Counted from the stretch's first letter, positions 1 through 14,611 are shown. The stretch: 64,000 bases of DNA from Lates calcarifer (GCF_001640805.2 NC_066838.1:24491142-24555141), one strand, 5' to 3'. The notes: generated by a model from the letters alone, not told the origin. Program-made: numbers and translations.

Positions 1-1944
1 GGGTACACACTACAAGATAATCGGGCTGATTCTTGGTCTGAATCCTCCGTCCCGATCAAAGTCAGCAAAGGCTCGATTATCTGATGGTTCTAACTATTAT
101 CTTGTCAGATTCTCCTGTGGTGTGAGGTGTGTTCAGGGCTGCTCCGATAAATATTAAACATGTTCAATATTTATTTAGAGACATCGTCGCCTGCCATGTT
201 TGTTTACTCTAAAGTTACGTTTGACCACACAAGATTTCGAGTTTTGAGAGTCCAGACTCTGGTTGTTGGTGGTGAATCTATTAGTGTGTGGTGTGGCTGC
301 GTTGGTCTTATTCTTACAAATCACACTTAAGAACAAAACTGTGAAATCTGTCATTTGTCGTGTGTCGTCTCTCACATTTTCTAAATCGCTTAAGATTTTA
401 AAAATCTTTTAGTGTGTGCCAGTCTTTAGGCAAGCTAAATGCTAATGTTAGCATGCTAACAATGCATACGATAATTTTTACCATCTCAACACATTAGCAT
501 GCTAATATTTGCAAGTTAGCGCTAAACACATGGTAGAGCAGAGGATGATGGGAGTGTTATTAGTTTTGCAGGTATTATTTTGTCTTAAGCCACAAGTTGA
601 ACGTGAAATTTCACTTTTTAAAACTTTTTACCCCAAAATCAGAAATGTGAACGTGTTGGCACTAGAGAAAACTAGCTGATCCATCAGGTTAGACCAAGTG
701 GTGGACCAACCAACCACCACAGGGACATTACCATCCCTGGAGGCACGTCGCTAACGTGACTAATAAGTCACTTTCTAACAACAGTGACTTGGTTTTTTTC
801 CATCCAGATTCACGTGTCGCACAGTGATTAATACTGACTGATGTTTGGCCTCGTTGGTGTGAGGTTTCGGGGGTTAGAGTCCTGGTTTGGTGCTGTTTTC
901 TTAGACGCAGACTAAGCTATGATTCAAGCATTTGGTATCAGCCTCTTGAATGGAGTCCATTGTTGGGAACATCTTTGTCATCGGAGGTATGACGGTGCTG
1001 TATTCCCACCACTGTACCACCTTTGTTCTGTGTGAAGGTGTGAGCTCTCATCGCCCCCTCTTCCTCCTCCATCTTCAAAATGTAACCACAAGACTCACAG
1101 GCAGGTCTGTCATTGATGCTGAGGAGATGAAGGCCGGTGCTGTGTGTGGGTCCCGTATGTGGTTACGTGTCTGTCCGCAGTCGTACACAAACGTCTGTCA
1201 CACAGATACAGTACAGAGGCCATCATGAGGAGGATGATTCAGCCAGCGGCAGCCTCGCTCTCTCGCCTTTCTCCCCGTCTGTCTTTTCTTTTTCTGTTTT
1301 TCTGGACCGACGAGTGGCGATGCTAGAGCAGCCAAGTGTCTGGCGGTCCACCAGGTTGTAAAAATTCAATAAGTGGAGTAACGGGACTCTAAGGAATCTT
1401 TTACTCCTTCTCATGTGGTCGGAGGTTTTCACAGCTGGGGCGCCCCGGCTCAACAGTCCGGCAGCTCTCTCTTCTCCTTCCCTTTGCTTTCTTTTTTAGT
1501 TTTCTCTCATGAGTAAGCAAGCATTAGCCTCCAGATCCACGATGCGGTCACCATTGTTAGAGGTTTTTTAAGCAGGGTGATGATACTCAAACTGATAAGG
1601 CTGTCAAGTTCTGACACGCCGAAGACGAGGGGAAGGGCGTGGGACGAAGCGGTAACAGTAGCTGCTTCCTGGAACCACGGATAAAGTTTGCTTTGCTTTT
1701 TTTTTTTTTTTTTTGAAGAGCAACAAGAAAAAGCAAAAGGAAAGTGCAGCAGAGGAAATGAAAATATAAGAGGAAAAGTAAATGGGGGGCGGGGGGTTAG
1801 AGTGAGGTAAGATTAGGATTTAAGGGCTGAAAATTATGTCAGCCACAAGGTGGTCTCACTTAATCTCTGTGTTGGTTTTGACTTCTAATTCACTTCATTC
1901 AGTGGTTTTAACCAGGACTCAAGTTTTCCATGTGTCTGCTCTGG

Positions 1945-2700
1945 AGCTCTTCTCCTCTCCCCTTGTTTCCTCTCATCTATTCTTGTTTCCTCTCCTCCTC
2001 GTTTCCTCCCCTCTCATTTTCACTCATTTATCCTTTTTTCTAATCTCCTACCTTCATCTTTCCTCCTTTCTCTTCTTTTCCTTTGCTCTCTCCTTGTTTC
2101 CTCTCCTCTTCTCTCCTCTATCATTGTCTCCAAAACAGACCTCCTCATCTGTTTTTGTTTCCTCTCCTCCTTCTCTATATCCTTGTTTCCACTCCTCCTC
2201 TCAGCTCCTCTCCTCTATTGTTATTTTCCTTTCCTCCTCTTCTGTTTTTGTTTCCTCCATCTTTTTTCTCTCTCCTACATTTGGCTTCTCTCCTCTGTCC
2301 TTGTTTTCCTTCCTCTCTCCTTCTCTCCTCTCCTCTATCTTTGTTTCCTCTCCTATCCTCCTCTTCTGTTTTTGTTTCCTCTATCCTTTTTTCCTCTCTC
2401 CTACCATTGACTCCTCATCTCCTCCTCCTCTGTATCCCCGTTTTCTCTCCATTTTTGTCTCCCCTCCTGTTTTTTTTTCCTCCCCTCCCTCCTTGCCCCC
2501 CCCGCCATTAACTCCTCTCATCCCCTCTTCTCCTCTATTTTCATCTCTTTTCTACATCAGTTTCCTCTCCTCTATCCTTGTTTCCTTTCCCTTCCTCTCC
2601 TCTATCCTTACCCCCTCTTGTCTCATCTCCTCGCTCCTTTCTCCCTCTTCTCTGTCCTTGTTTCTCTCCTCCTCTCTCCTCCTCCTCCTCCTGTTTGCTC
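1945..2700. repeat. Polypyrimidine (CT-rich) low-complexity tract
   Basis: About 750 bases are overwhelmingly C and T on the plus strand, made of loosely repeated units such as TTTCCTCTCCTC and TATCCTTGTTTCC. The tract holds the middle of a 385-codon plus-strand frame (1836-2993) whose product is nearly all Ser, Leu, Phe and Pro. That composition follows from the base bias and does not indicate a gene. Such tracts behave as diverged minisatellites and can form triplex DNA. Confidence 0.85.
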
Positions 2701-5604
2701 CATCTACACAAAACTCCTATGGATTTCAACAACATTTTATCTGTCAAGCCCATAGCTGTGAGGTGTATATTTTTAAGAGGCATGGAAATATTTTTCCTCC
2801 TCTTTTTTTTTTTCTCACAACAGATATTTCCAGATATTTCTTGGCAGTTTCTGATGACTTACGGATCTATCGTTCGGTTGCCATAGATGAATTACACCTC
2901 CCTGGCTCTCCTCTGTGGTTTGTTTCACCCGGCAGCACCTCGCAAAAACACTCGGTCAAAACAGTGGAATCGTTTTTACACGTTGCTATTTGATAAGTGT
3001 GGATAATCACCGTTCCGGATGATAGCTGTCCTTACTGATTGTTAAGAGCAAAGGGGGGGGGAACGCAGAGTGACGGAAAAGATTGCTGCAAGATAAATGA
3101 CTTTTCTGACTGGTATGCTTTTGATGAGGCAGTACTGAGAAGTGCAAAGCCGCAGAATGCACGGGAGCACAATGGTGATGGTAGTGACTTGTCTGCAGCT
3201 AAGTCGTTGCCTTTGTGAACTGTTTACATTACAGTTGGAGAGGTGGGGGGTGGGGAGGGGTGGTGGCCACTCCTGTTTAGATAGGTGGGTATCTGATCCT
3301 AGATTTCTGCCCACTGTCATCACACCTACCTCGCCAAATATTCCCCCTGCTGCTCTATTCTCTCCCCTCATGTGTTTTATAACTTTCTCATCCTGCTTCT
3401 CGCTCCCTTTCTTCTCATTACATTTGCATCTTTCATCGTGGTTATCCTTGACACTGATGAACTTCTTATACAAGAAGGGAGGTTACCGTTTTTCACTCTG
3501 CTGGCCTTCGTTTTTATTTTGATCATCCTGCGTTTTGATACACTCTTGTTCCTTTCAGCTTTTTTAATCACTTATCTGAAGGCCATTTGTTCAGGGTAAT
3601 GAATACTCTCCCCTCGTGGTTCCATTTGAGTGGAAAACTCAAGTAAACGAGTGAATTTCAGTTAGATAGCTGCGCCCTTGTTTGCTGTATTTTGTCGATG
3701 AAGAGTTTCACTGGCAGCCTCACAGAGCAGCAGATATCCTCAGCTTATTAAATCTCATAAATAGTGATACAGCAACAGAACCTCTGCAGATAAATACACC
3801 TTCATTAGCGCTGCCCCCGAAAACTCGACTAATTGATGCATTGGTCGAGAAATCCCTGATTCGACTCGTTCGACTTGTTCTCTCTGATACTCTCAGCTCC
3901 GGTGTCAGGTGAGTTTTACCTGCAGAGAGCTGCAATAGGATTTCATAACTGCTCTGTGAGCAAGATGCTAACTTTATGCCTGCAGTGTTTGTTGTAGGTG
4001 GCTTTTAATTTGAAACAGCAGCCACCGGTAATACCTGCTTGATTTAACTAGTTAGCATTTGATTTGTATTAACTATTGATCTTCACTCTACTGAGACAAA
4101 TCCCACATCCTGTTAAGTTCTTTCCTGGCTCTCCAGCAAAATAAGAGGAAAATAAGAAAATACACAGAGCAGCAGAGGGCAGGGTCTCTGCAGATAAATA
4201 CACCTCCACACATTTTTAGTGGGTCACACAAAATGATTGTTTTTTCAGGAAAATCCTGCGTATTATACCTTTAACTTTGCAAGATTTTTCAACATTTTCG
4301 ATAGATTCTGAGGAAATAATGCATGAAGACGAGAGGGATTACTTAACTCCAGTCTCAGAATGTTTTTTAAATTCTCCTCTGTTATATCAGATTTGTTGGA
4401 GCTTGGTGTGCAGCTGTTATTCTGACATGCATGCAATCAGAGCCTCGGAAAGATGAAAAAATATGCACACGCTCCTGTCTCATTCCCAGACGATACCTGT
4501 GTTGTATATAAATACATAATGAACCTCAGCAGAGTCATACCATGGCAAAATGAAAGTGAAACTTTTATTATAATGGAATTAATGAATGGTACACTTGGAG
4601 AAGCCTTATTTCAGTGTATAAGAGTCCTAAACACTAAGCGGAGTCATGTGTGCCGGTGTTGTGACAGCCCTCTTTCTGTATTTTTGTGATGGGGCGCGCA
4701 GTGCACTTGGAAATGAGGTGGGATTAAAAGAATCCATTATCATTATCAATGGGTGTGTTAGAGGCTGGAATGAGTCATGACCAGTCCTTTTGTAAAAGCA
4801 GTTGTACCACGATGCGTCCAGCAGTCCAGAGGAGGAAACTTGAATTCTTCCTCCGGAAGCAAATAGCGCTGCTAAGTTCAGCAGATGTCTAAAGTTTAAT
4901 TTCTGGACACATTGAAAAACTAGCCATCATTATTTTTTTGATTTGCTCTGTCTATAATGATACACATATTTATCTTAAAGGTGCTCAGACTTTTTGCCTT
5001 TGGGCCTTTTGTTTAGTACAATCAAAAAAACATTTCTAATACTGTAGTGATTTGCAGAAAATGATTAAGTTTATGTTTGATTAGATGTGGCTGCATTTAC
5101 CTGTAGAAGCATATTCAGTGTAATAATTCTGCCAAAACTGTGAATGAAACACTCATCTGTTTAATCTTTACATGGTTATGTAATGACATCTCTGTTTATT
5201 TGTAGTTATTTGCGTAAAAAATGTTGTAGTCGGCACAAGAGTGAAAAGAGCAGCCTTCGTCTCTACAGACCTTTTAAATTAATTCTTAATGTCGTTTAAA
5301 CATTCATCGTCGACTGTTACCCTTTGTTTGAACCAGAAGACCTAAAAGAAATCAAAGTTCACCACAGAGGTGATATCTGGCTGTTCCACACTGAATGAGG
5401 TTTAAAACAAGAGACATTTCTTTAGGTTCGATACTCACACAATATTAAACATGCCCATAAATCATCGGTGATGAGGTGGTGCAGGTCGTGGGTTGTCCGT
5501 GGATAAAGCATTTTTTCAAATCATGCACACCTCCTCTTCTAACACATCTGACAACCTCACATGCAGAACTAGCTCTAGCTTTAGTTCTTACTTTAAGGTT
5601 TCCT

Positions 5605-5672
5605 GCTGCACTGAAGCTTTAGTGAAGTCCCTCAGTTGTAAGTCGCTTTGGATAAAAGCCAAGTAATGTAAC
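5605..5672 (+). repeat. SINE / L2-LINE type 3' tail remnant
   Basis: The segment contains GTAAGTCGCTTTGGATAAAA followed by GCCAAGTAATGTAA (about 5639-5672). This closely resembles the conserved 3' tail shared by fish L2-type LINEs and the SINEs they mobilise. Only the tail is recognisable; no tRNA-like head or reverse transcriptase is evident upstream. Confidence 0.6.
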
Positions 5673-7789
5673 AGACTTTTATCTCTCAACCAGTAGAGGT
5701 CAGTGCAGTTACTCTGATTAAAAAAAAAAGAGCATTGGTTAAAGTTTGTCTTAAATGGCGGAAAGAATCACATGACTTGCTCCTGTGCTCCTCTGACAAA
5801 TCAAGCTGATAACACTGTTCATAAATATTTTATTGATCTGTTTTTGGGTTCAAGGCTTTTGTTTAACACCAATAAATTTAACGTCCTTTTACAATTGATC
5901 TGACTTCATCATATATACATTGAGGGATTTATTTCCTCCACCTTTGTCATGACTGTCAGTGGAAGTTGCAGGCAAACACAACACGTCCACATGAATGATG
6001 TTTTGTTTTTTTTTTTGCTTGCCACCATGCTCCTGCTCTGCTGTTTTTCTTGAGAGGAGACATTTGGCTGGCTTTCCACTGCGTACGTGCGGCTCAGTAT
6101 GAACACAAGCCTCCCAATCCTCTGCCTCCTGTTGTCACAGCAGTCGCCGTGCCCACCAACTTAATCCCCTCAGCTGCGGATGAGTGGGCCGACAAGTAAG
6201 TGGACAGCACCTGAGTCTGCAGTTATCAGTTTCCCCTAAGTGTACTGGTGCTATCTCACGTTCGCTGCCTCTCCACCACCACTCCCACCTCCCTCCCTCT
6301 CTCCCTCCACGTGGAGATTAAACCTCCTCAGGATGTATGCATCTTACCCTCTGACACATTTTTGCGCAGTAGAGGTGTTCAAAAGTTTTTTAAACTTGGC
6401 TACATGCTGCGAGTATCCACTCAGAGCATCTCCGCTTCTTCTGCCCTGTTAATGCGAGTTTCGAACCACACCAGTCTTTGTCAAGATTGTAATAATCATC
6501 ATTGCTCTGCTCCTCGTTGTACCTTTTCCAGTTGCCAGAGCCAGCTGTAGTACCAACGCCCCTCTAAGGTTGCCTGCTTCCTTCCTTCCTCTGGGAACAA
6601 TAGTCATGAATCCCAACATGACACTGCTCTCGGATGAAAGTTCACAACTTTCCCATCAAGTCGTTGTGGTTGCAGCCTCTGAGGCCGAGCGGTGGCACCG
6701 TCGCGGGCTGGCTCCGGCTTCTCTGACCTGAGCAGCGTGAGAAAAGAGGAAACTAGGAATAACTTAATCCAGGGAAAGTCGACGGACTCGGCGGAGGCTG
6801 ACTGTTGGTGGAGTGGACCTGCGTCACACAAGATGACCCGAGTTATAGTTGACCCAAGGGGTTAAAGGAAGTCCTGCCATAGATAGGTTTTGATTTGGTC
6901 TGATTTCACCCGTTGATATCAGCACAGCATTTGTGTTATACATGACCAGGCAGTGTTGTGCTTTAATTACAATGAATGTGTTATTTTTAACCTCCTGAGA
7001 CCCTGCGTCCACACATTACATTTTGGGTTTGCTGCACCTTATACTTTATTGTTGCTAAACTTAGACCTATTGTCCTCGTTAGCTGACACATTGCGTTTAC
7101 TTAACAGCATAAAAACAAGGTCAGGGCAGTCTCTGTCAATACAGCAGAGATCAAAATAAAAGTGGAACAAAACCTGATCAAATTTTATGATTTAAACTAT
7201 TTTCTGTTTTTAAACAGAAGCTTTCTGGACGCTTCATCATTTCAGTGAGAGACGAACAGAGTGAGTGCTGCTGTAAACGTTCCTACAGACAAAATGGACG
7301 TTTCTAGTTCGGAGTGTGGAGGAAGGAAAATGTATAGAGTTACAAAACATTGAGCAGTCATGAGGCTTTTAGATGTGTTGCATTGTTTGCGGTTTTGTTT
7401 TGCACAGCCATTATTCAGTAAAATAAAACCCATTGTCCCCATGTGCAAACTTCATACCTTTATTCTACTTCCCTTTCAGAAACATGGTTTAGTTTTTATA
7501 CTAATCAGGTCCTACTGAACCCAAAAAGCAAGGAGAAATTTAGAATGCACTCAGTGCTAAGGTCTTAGGATGTTAATTTGAAGTGTATGGTATGATCTTA
7601 TGTATAAAAACAAAGTGATTTAGTTGGACTACATTGAAAATATGAGGTCCAAAGTGCAACCTCAATGCACCAAAAGTGATTGCTTGAATAAGAAAAGAAC
7701 CTGTTAACACCAGGAGGAACTCTCTGAACAAAGAAGAATCCAGATTATGAGACGTCATAAAGATGGAGAGGGTACAGGAGCATCAGCAG

Positions 7790-8545
7790 GAAACTGAACA
7801 TATGTTGAAACACAGCAGTGGTTAGGAGGTATGGGAAGAGCCAGGCTACCAATAACAGAAGGTACAGTGGCTGAGTGAGTGTTTCAGACTCGGCACAAGG
7901 ATTATCTGTGGAAAATGGTGTTTCACTGACTGATCAGACAGTGTGAAGGACATTGCATGAAGTCAGCGTCCAAGAAGAAAACCATTAGTCACAAACCGGA
8001 ACAAGATTACAAGATGAAACTTTGCCAAAGGGATGAACAGAGGCGTGATGAATGATGGCAGCACATTCTGTGTTTGGATCAGATGGGGTCCAGGTTGTTT
8101 GGTGTGGACCTGTCCAGGACTTGGAAACATGGAGGTGGGACTGTGCTGATATGGGTCTGCATGACTGCAAAGGGAGATGGCGTTTATAGATGGCAATATG
8201 AATACAAGTTAGTGTACAAAAATACTGAACAAAAAAGTCTGAGAACGCTTGGCAGGAGAGGAAGTTTCCAACATGACAACGCTGCAAAAAATCACAGAAG
8301 GAAAAAAAAAGTTAAAACGATGACTCGGCCAAGTATGTCCCTGACTTGAATCCAACAGAACACATTAGTCAGGTAGAGCAACAAAACCCCTCCAGCAAAG
8401 AGAAGTTAGAAGAAGAAAAAAACAAAACATGTGTGAAGAAAAGACAGAACATCTCCCCACAGATTTGTACAAGACTGGTATCATCCATGCCCAGGGGGAG
8501 CGATCTGTCATCAAAAATAAAGACGAACATTCAAAATATTTAAAA
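7790..8545 (+). mobile_element. Decayed Tc1/mariner (Tc1-like) transposase relic
   Basis: Conceptual translation across several frames gives a recognisable Tc1-like DDE transposase. In order there is a segment with RTLHEVSVQEEKPLVTNRNK (about 7930-8000), WNFAKGMN (about 8015-8040), TWKHGGGTVLIWVCMTAKG (about 8120-8175), FQHDN around the second catalytic Asp (about 8266-8280), and PDLNPTEH with the third acidic residue (about 8340-8365), then VSSMPRG near the C-terminus (about 8478-8500). The frame shifts at least once between the FQHDN and PDLNPTEH parts, and the first catalytic region is degraded, so it cannot encode active transposase. I could not fix the terminal inverted repeats, so the ends are approximate. 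Confidence 0.82.
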
Positions 8546-11500
8546 GAGAAAAGAAAGGAATCTGACTAATGAAGGGGGAACTGACTTTTGTTGCAGTTGG
8601 ATCTTTACTATAGACCTTTTATTATAATTTACACGTCTGTTTTTCAGATTAATTGGCTTCATTCTTCTTTAGCTTTAGCTAAAAACATATAAAACTGTAT
8701 GAAGTGGTCAGGATTTTTAATTAATTTACATTTTAGTGATACCACCCAGGGTTGGACACAGTTGTGTTGTGTACTTGCTTTGCTAGGTGTGTGTTACTAC
8801 AAAGAAGACGACTTCTTAAACATCACATTTGCTCTTAACAACCTTCACTGACTTTAGAAACGTGCAGAAAAAAAACACAAGCAGCCCAAGCTGATCTATC
8901 ACAGTTCAATTGGTCCCCACATGGTGTCTTTGTTGCTGCCGTAGCCCAGACATGTACCTACATTTTTGAGAAGGTGCATGTCGGCCACGGTGTAGCCTAC
9001 AGCGTAACCTCAGTGTCTATGCATGTAGCCGTTGGTAGGGTGTAACCTCTTAACCCAGGAGTGTAATTCCATTTTTAAAAGCTCTGCTTCATCTGCATCT
9101 GTGCTCTAGTTGTTGGCGTTTGTCACCAGGAGATGACACTGCTCTCCTGTTATCCACTTCTGCATTGTTTCTCCTTCACTGGCTCAGTTTCGTCCTTTCT
9201 CCTTTTCTTTCTTTTAGTCTGTCTGTTCTTGAGGTTCTCTGATATACATACATTTATTTTTGCAGAGGCAATAAAACACACTCAGCTGTCAGATTCGTGC
9301 CTTTCCAAACCCACAGCACCATGCAGCTCATTTGTTTTCAGCTTTGTCACACACAAGTGGTTTTAAGCTCCATTTCCCTGGAGGTGTGTAGACAGTAGCT
9401 TTGTGTGTGTATTTGTGTGTGTTAGGAGAAGGGTGGTGGTGGGGGACACAAAGCTTTTGCTGTAAGCAGTTATTCTGTTAATATTAAATTTTCGGGAAGA
9501 GAGCTGAAGAATCATATCTAGTTTACTTACGGCCACAGTTTGGGGATTTCAGAGAAGAAAAGAAGTCTGCTGCCAATCTGCATCTTTAAAAAAATGTTTT
9601 GTTGTAGTAACGCTGTGTCATGCTGAAACTGTCATGTGACATCTGCTTCTATGTTTATTTTCAGTGTTGAGTTTGCATGTTCTGACTTATTCTGAATGTG
9701 TTTGGGAAGAGAGACGCCCTTATTTGTTCGGATAATTTCCTCAAACATAGTTCTTCCATTTGTTTATGTCCATGATTCTCAAACTGGGGAGCCATAGCTT
9801 GGGGAACCACAAAATAATTTGCAATAAATGAATTAAGTTATGGATGAATAAAAACTCTGATATGATTGATTCCAAATCACATTTTCATTTGAATAAAGAC
9901 GAGTTGTGATTAAAAGCATTCAAATTTAATTTGTTTAAGTTCATTTCTATAAAACAGGTCTGAAATATTTAGGTTGAAAGGTTTAAAATAAATTAAAAAA
10001 TAAAAATAATTCCTACAGCATCTAGGAGTATAAATAGCAGTAAACAGCATGAGGATTATTATTATGAGCTTCACCCCTGTAACTGGTCCCTGTCCCTAAA
10101 AAGTGTGAGAACTAATATGATAACATATTTATCATGATATGGATATTAGCAGGTGCCACATACTGTACACTCCAAACCCGACGGGGACGGTGGACACCCA
10201 CATAGTTCTGTTTACACTAGGTTGGGTGTTTACACAGGCAGCCATGTTCACACATGTACAGTCTGTGGGGACATAAATTTAGGGCTGCAAGTGCACGTTG
10301 TACATGAAGACGTGTACGCCGTGCAGCCGCTCATGAGCGTATTATAGTAGACATTAAGCGGTGCATGTGGTTCATCAAATCTGAGGATATTCTGAAAATC
10401 CAGAACCAGTTCATTTCAGACTCGCATCTCGCAACAGGAAGACAACATCTCTTCAACAAACACAGAGTGTGCAGAGTCTTCTCTCAGTCTGTCCCTCCTG
10501 TAGATTCGCGATGAGATAACCAGAATCAGCTGACCTTCCTGAGTCATGAGAGTCCTGTAAACTATGTGGAAACACATGCACTTTAACCATTAAAATCACC
10601 TTTTTTTTATAACTCAATATCCAGAAAATAGAGCTGTTACACAGCACTCAGTCTCAACAGAAACACAGTATATATTTACTGCAGATCTACATATTTACTG
10701 AGAGAAAGTGCAAATGCAAAGATTGATTTTGGGATTAAGAACCAATATTGGATCTTGTAAATGTCATAAACATGTATATTTTTTATCAAACCATCCACAG
10801 GAGGTGATAAATCACCAAGATATGCAACAATGCTCCAACAGAGGCAGAAAAAAGAAGCTCGTTAACATGAATATAGATGAATTTTTAAATACTTCGGTCA
10901 ATAAGTCTGAAGTATTATTATTATTGAATTATTGAGTATTTCTATTTCAGCGTCAGAAGCCTACGTTATCTTTTTTTCCTCTGAGCTTTGTGATGTTTGA
11001 CAGATCCAACCAGTGAACTGAACTGTGTTTCTGACCTTGTCTTCACTTGTGCTCCTCAGACGTACCCTGAGGGCTGTCCCAGGTATTAACTACATCATAA
11101 GCTGCTGCCTCTGCAAAACCGGGTGGTAAATACTCACAGATTCTCTGTGGAAATTTGACCTGTGCCTTCATGTTAGTAAATCTTCTCCCATCTTTCTTCG
11201 TGGATCAGTTATTTGGGCGACGTTGGCTCAGATTGAAGTTTTTTTTGGTTTGTTTTAATTGTTATAAAACAGTTTCAACCAGCACTGAGATACAAACTAT
11301 AACTGAATTTTGTTATTCTGTATTCACATGTTTTCATCTTTTCACGGCTTCCGCTCTCTGGTAACTGTTTACCTCTTTCCCTGGAGTAACACATGTTTTT
11401 TTCTTCCTGTAAAACTGTTACTTTTTACGACTTTGTCCCAATAAATCACGGCTGGTGGCAACACATGCTGGCATTGGAGCCGCAAGTTAATTTTGGGCAA

Positions 11501-14500
11501 CATCTTCCCAGCAGTGGTAATGCTGATAATAAATGGAGTGTATTAAAAGGTGATGAAAAGCTCCACATGGGCAGTGAGTGATGAGGTGTCAGCGAAGGGC
11601 AACAGTGCGGGTCCTTGGGTCTCGCGCAGGGATGACTGACTGGTCAAACCTGCGAAGTGAACATGTGTCTGCATTGTTTTCCGGCGTTGTTTCGTGACAT
11701 AACTTTAGTGGGGGTGGTTGCGTTGTGGTTAAATGTTATTGTCAGTGTGTGATCACAAAGGCAGTCGCTTGCTGTGTTGCAGAATTTTAAACACAGTGTT
11801 TTGCTGCAGGTGGATGTTGCCGTGAGGCACGCCGTCTGCATCCAGGCAAATATCATCTTGTCTTGAAACAGTTAATACTTGTTCGCCGAACTCCACCTCG
11901 CTCCCCGTGTCATAGTTATGGTAATTACAGGTTCTGTCGTGATTTTTGCATATTGTTTTGGCGCTTCATGCCCCTTTGAACTTTTCTAGCCCAGTTAAAG
12001 AACGTAAGTCTGTCTGAGAAGCGCTCGTGATATCACACGACACTGTACACGCTTCAACAAGAAAGCCTAGTAATGACTGACTGTTTTGTGATTGCACTGT
12101 TTTTCTTTTATTTTAAATCTACACAAAAATTCATTCACATATAAAAACGTACAGCTAATATGCAAATATTATATAGTGAGTTTGAGTTGAGTTTGAACAT
12201 GTGAGCAATTATGCTGTTGTGAGATATCTGAACTTTTAATGAATGGGCGGCTGAGTTGTGTAGCGGTTTTGTTCAGGTAATTCATAACTCGAAAGAACAA
12301 GGTTATACGGCACGTTTTGAGTGTAATATAAACAAAGTCATGAGTAATTTTAACACTGTTAAGCACTAGTGAATGCATTCAGTACACACATCACCTGTTA
12401 GAGCGGCTGTGGCCCGCTGTGGCATTATTGTGGTGCTTTTCAGTGCATTAGGATATTCATCTCGGTTGTCCCATGCACAGTGACTGATGGACAAGTCAGA
12501 TTTAGCTACTGGAGGGCATCCAGCCCGAGTGGAGAGATGAATTAGAGCAGGGAATCACAGCCTCTGTTCCAAGGACAAGGCCAGCTCATATATTTTCCAA
12601 ATTAAAGTGGCACATTTGGCCCGGATCATTCCTGTCTTTACGCCTGTATTTTAGTTCTTAAGGTCACAAATCACCAAGATTTATTTGAGGTCGAAAGAAA
12701 AAAGAGGATGAAAATAATTAAAAACGCACAAAGAAGCAAGTTATTTGATGTTGAATCACGTTAAGAGTCTGTTTGACAAGTGTGAACTGCGTAATAAAGA
12801 GAGGTCTCCTAATTTCAGTTTCACCTTTCTTTAAGCCCCCCCCCCCGGCTCCATTAGGTGTGACAGGAAGCTGGCAGGACCACTCTCTGGGCGTTACATC
12901 TGTTTCCCAGGCAGCAGCCCAACAAAACATGGGCCTTGCACACCATCATCACCATTCTCACCACTCACAATTATAGGAGCGAGAGAGCAAGAGAGAAAGA
13001 GGGAGAGAGAGAGAGAGCGATTGTCAGGTATCTCAGTGAGGCATGCTTCGCTCAAGGCTACGTCTCTCTTTCTCTGCCCTCTCGTCTCTCTCTCCTGCCT
13101 CTCTCTACCATTACTCAGCAGCAAGAAGCTAAAAAAAAAAAGGTGTGACTGAGTGCTCATCACACCGAAACTCCTTCCTCCTCCTCTCCCAGAAGAAAAG
13201 CAGTTGTTGTCCAGGCATGAAAGTGCAGCAGGTTAAGGAGGCAACAAGAGAACACATGAAAGGACAGTCTGTAACAAGGCTACAGTTGCAGAGAGTTGCT
13301 CTTTAAGTCACAAGCTGTTAACGGTCCAAAATGTCAAATTACCGCTGTCCAGGTCGACCGGCATTTTTCATTACGGGTGAAATTGTCACAAATGGGTCTC
13401 GACCACAGAGTATTTCTGCAGCTTTATGCAACCAGACTGACAACCAGTAGCTGAATTACGTAACTGTAGCCACAGGCATTAGTTTAATAATCCTTTAAGG
13501 CCAAGTCAGTCTCTATGCACTGTTCTTCATATGGTGTGATCACCTCATGGCGTCTGCCCTCATCCTTTAGCACCGTTCAGGTAAAGAAATGTAGCATTGC
13601 ACCAGAGAGGCTGCAGAAGAGCTGGAAAACATAAACATAAACAATGCAAGCCTCAAAATATTTTTAAAAATCAACTTTACTGATGTTTTATGTAGATCAG
13701 CATGTATGTAATGCGCTTAATAGATCTCAAAGACGCACACAATGTGTTTTGCTGATGTAAGTTAATATTTAAATGATGTAAAAAACTCACTGAAAGGTTT
13801 TGTTTTTGTCTTTTTTTTTTCTTTACAAGTTTTCTGAAAATTTATAATTAAATAAGAAAGTGAGGCATTGTCTATATCTCTATATCTGTGCTGTAAAAAA
13901 ATTAATTTTCGCCATGTTTTTAGGATTAAGATGTTCTATAAATGTAAAAACTTTCATGATATAGACAGAAATAAAACCGGAAAATTTGGTCAGCGTAAGT
14001 GACACTGAAGTGGAGATTTCAGGCTTAAAAACTAATTTTGCCTGCTGTAAATTAGATTGTTGAGCATTCATTATTCATATTTTTAAAGATTAAAACATTA
14101 AGATGAAAAACTAGCACTTGTTTAACAGTGCAGTGCAATGCTCTGCTGTATTCAAAATGTGTCAGAGTTAAGAAAATCATTGGTGTTGGTTGTATTTTCC
14201 ACAGTGTAACATGGTTTTGTTGATCTTTTTTGATTTACCAGCGTTGGCATGTAACCAAGATCTTATATAATATGTATGTATACAATGGCTACACAAGTTC
14301 TCAGCAGCCAGTTTAATCTATCATCAAGCTCAGAGTCTGAAATGAAACTTTTTGACTGTGTCAGCTTCATTTCGGAGTTATTTTCAGTTTGATGGATCAC
14401 TAAGCAACGGCAAATAACAAAAAATGGAAAATGGTAATAACTTAATTGAGACACTTGACTTTTTTTTTTTTTTTTGACATAGATGTTGAATAGCTTTTCT

Positions 14501-14558
14501 CACCAGGTGTGTCCTTCAAGTGGCTGGCTAGTGAAACATAGCACACCCAGGTGGTGTT

Positions 14559-14569
14559 ACACACACACA

Positions 14570-14609
<40 letters not shown>
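14559..14609. repeat. (CA)n microsatellite
   Basis: About 51 bases of nearly pure CA with one interruption near 14576. A second, shorter CA run lies about 90 bases downstream (14694-14716). Confidence 0.95.

Positions 14610-14611
<2 letters not shown>

Noticed and set aside
1836..2993. 385-codon plus-strand frame
   Set aside because: The product is almost all Ser, Leu, Phe and Pro because of the polypyrimidine tract. No domain or splice context supports a gene.
6137..6195. Possible SPRYD3 exon containing GATGAGTGGGCC before a GTAAGT donor (recalling the DEWG segment of the mammalian protein)
   Set aside because: The flanking residues do not match, and the donor phase (two bases into a codon) does not fit the phase-0 start of the next known exon at 15845.
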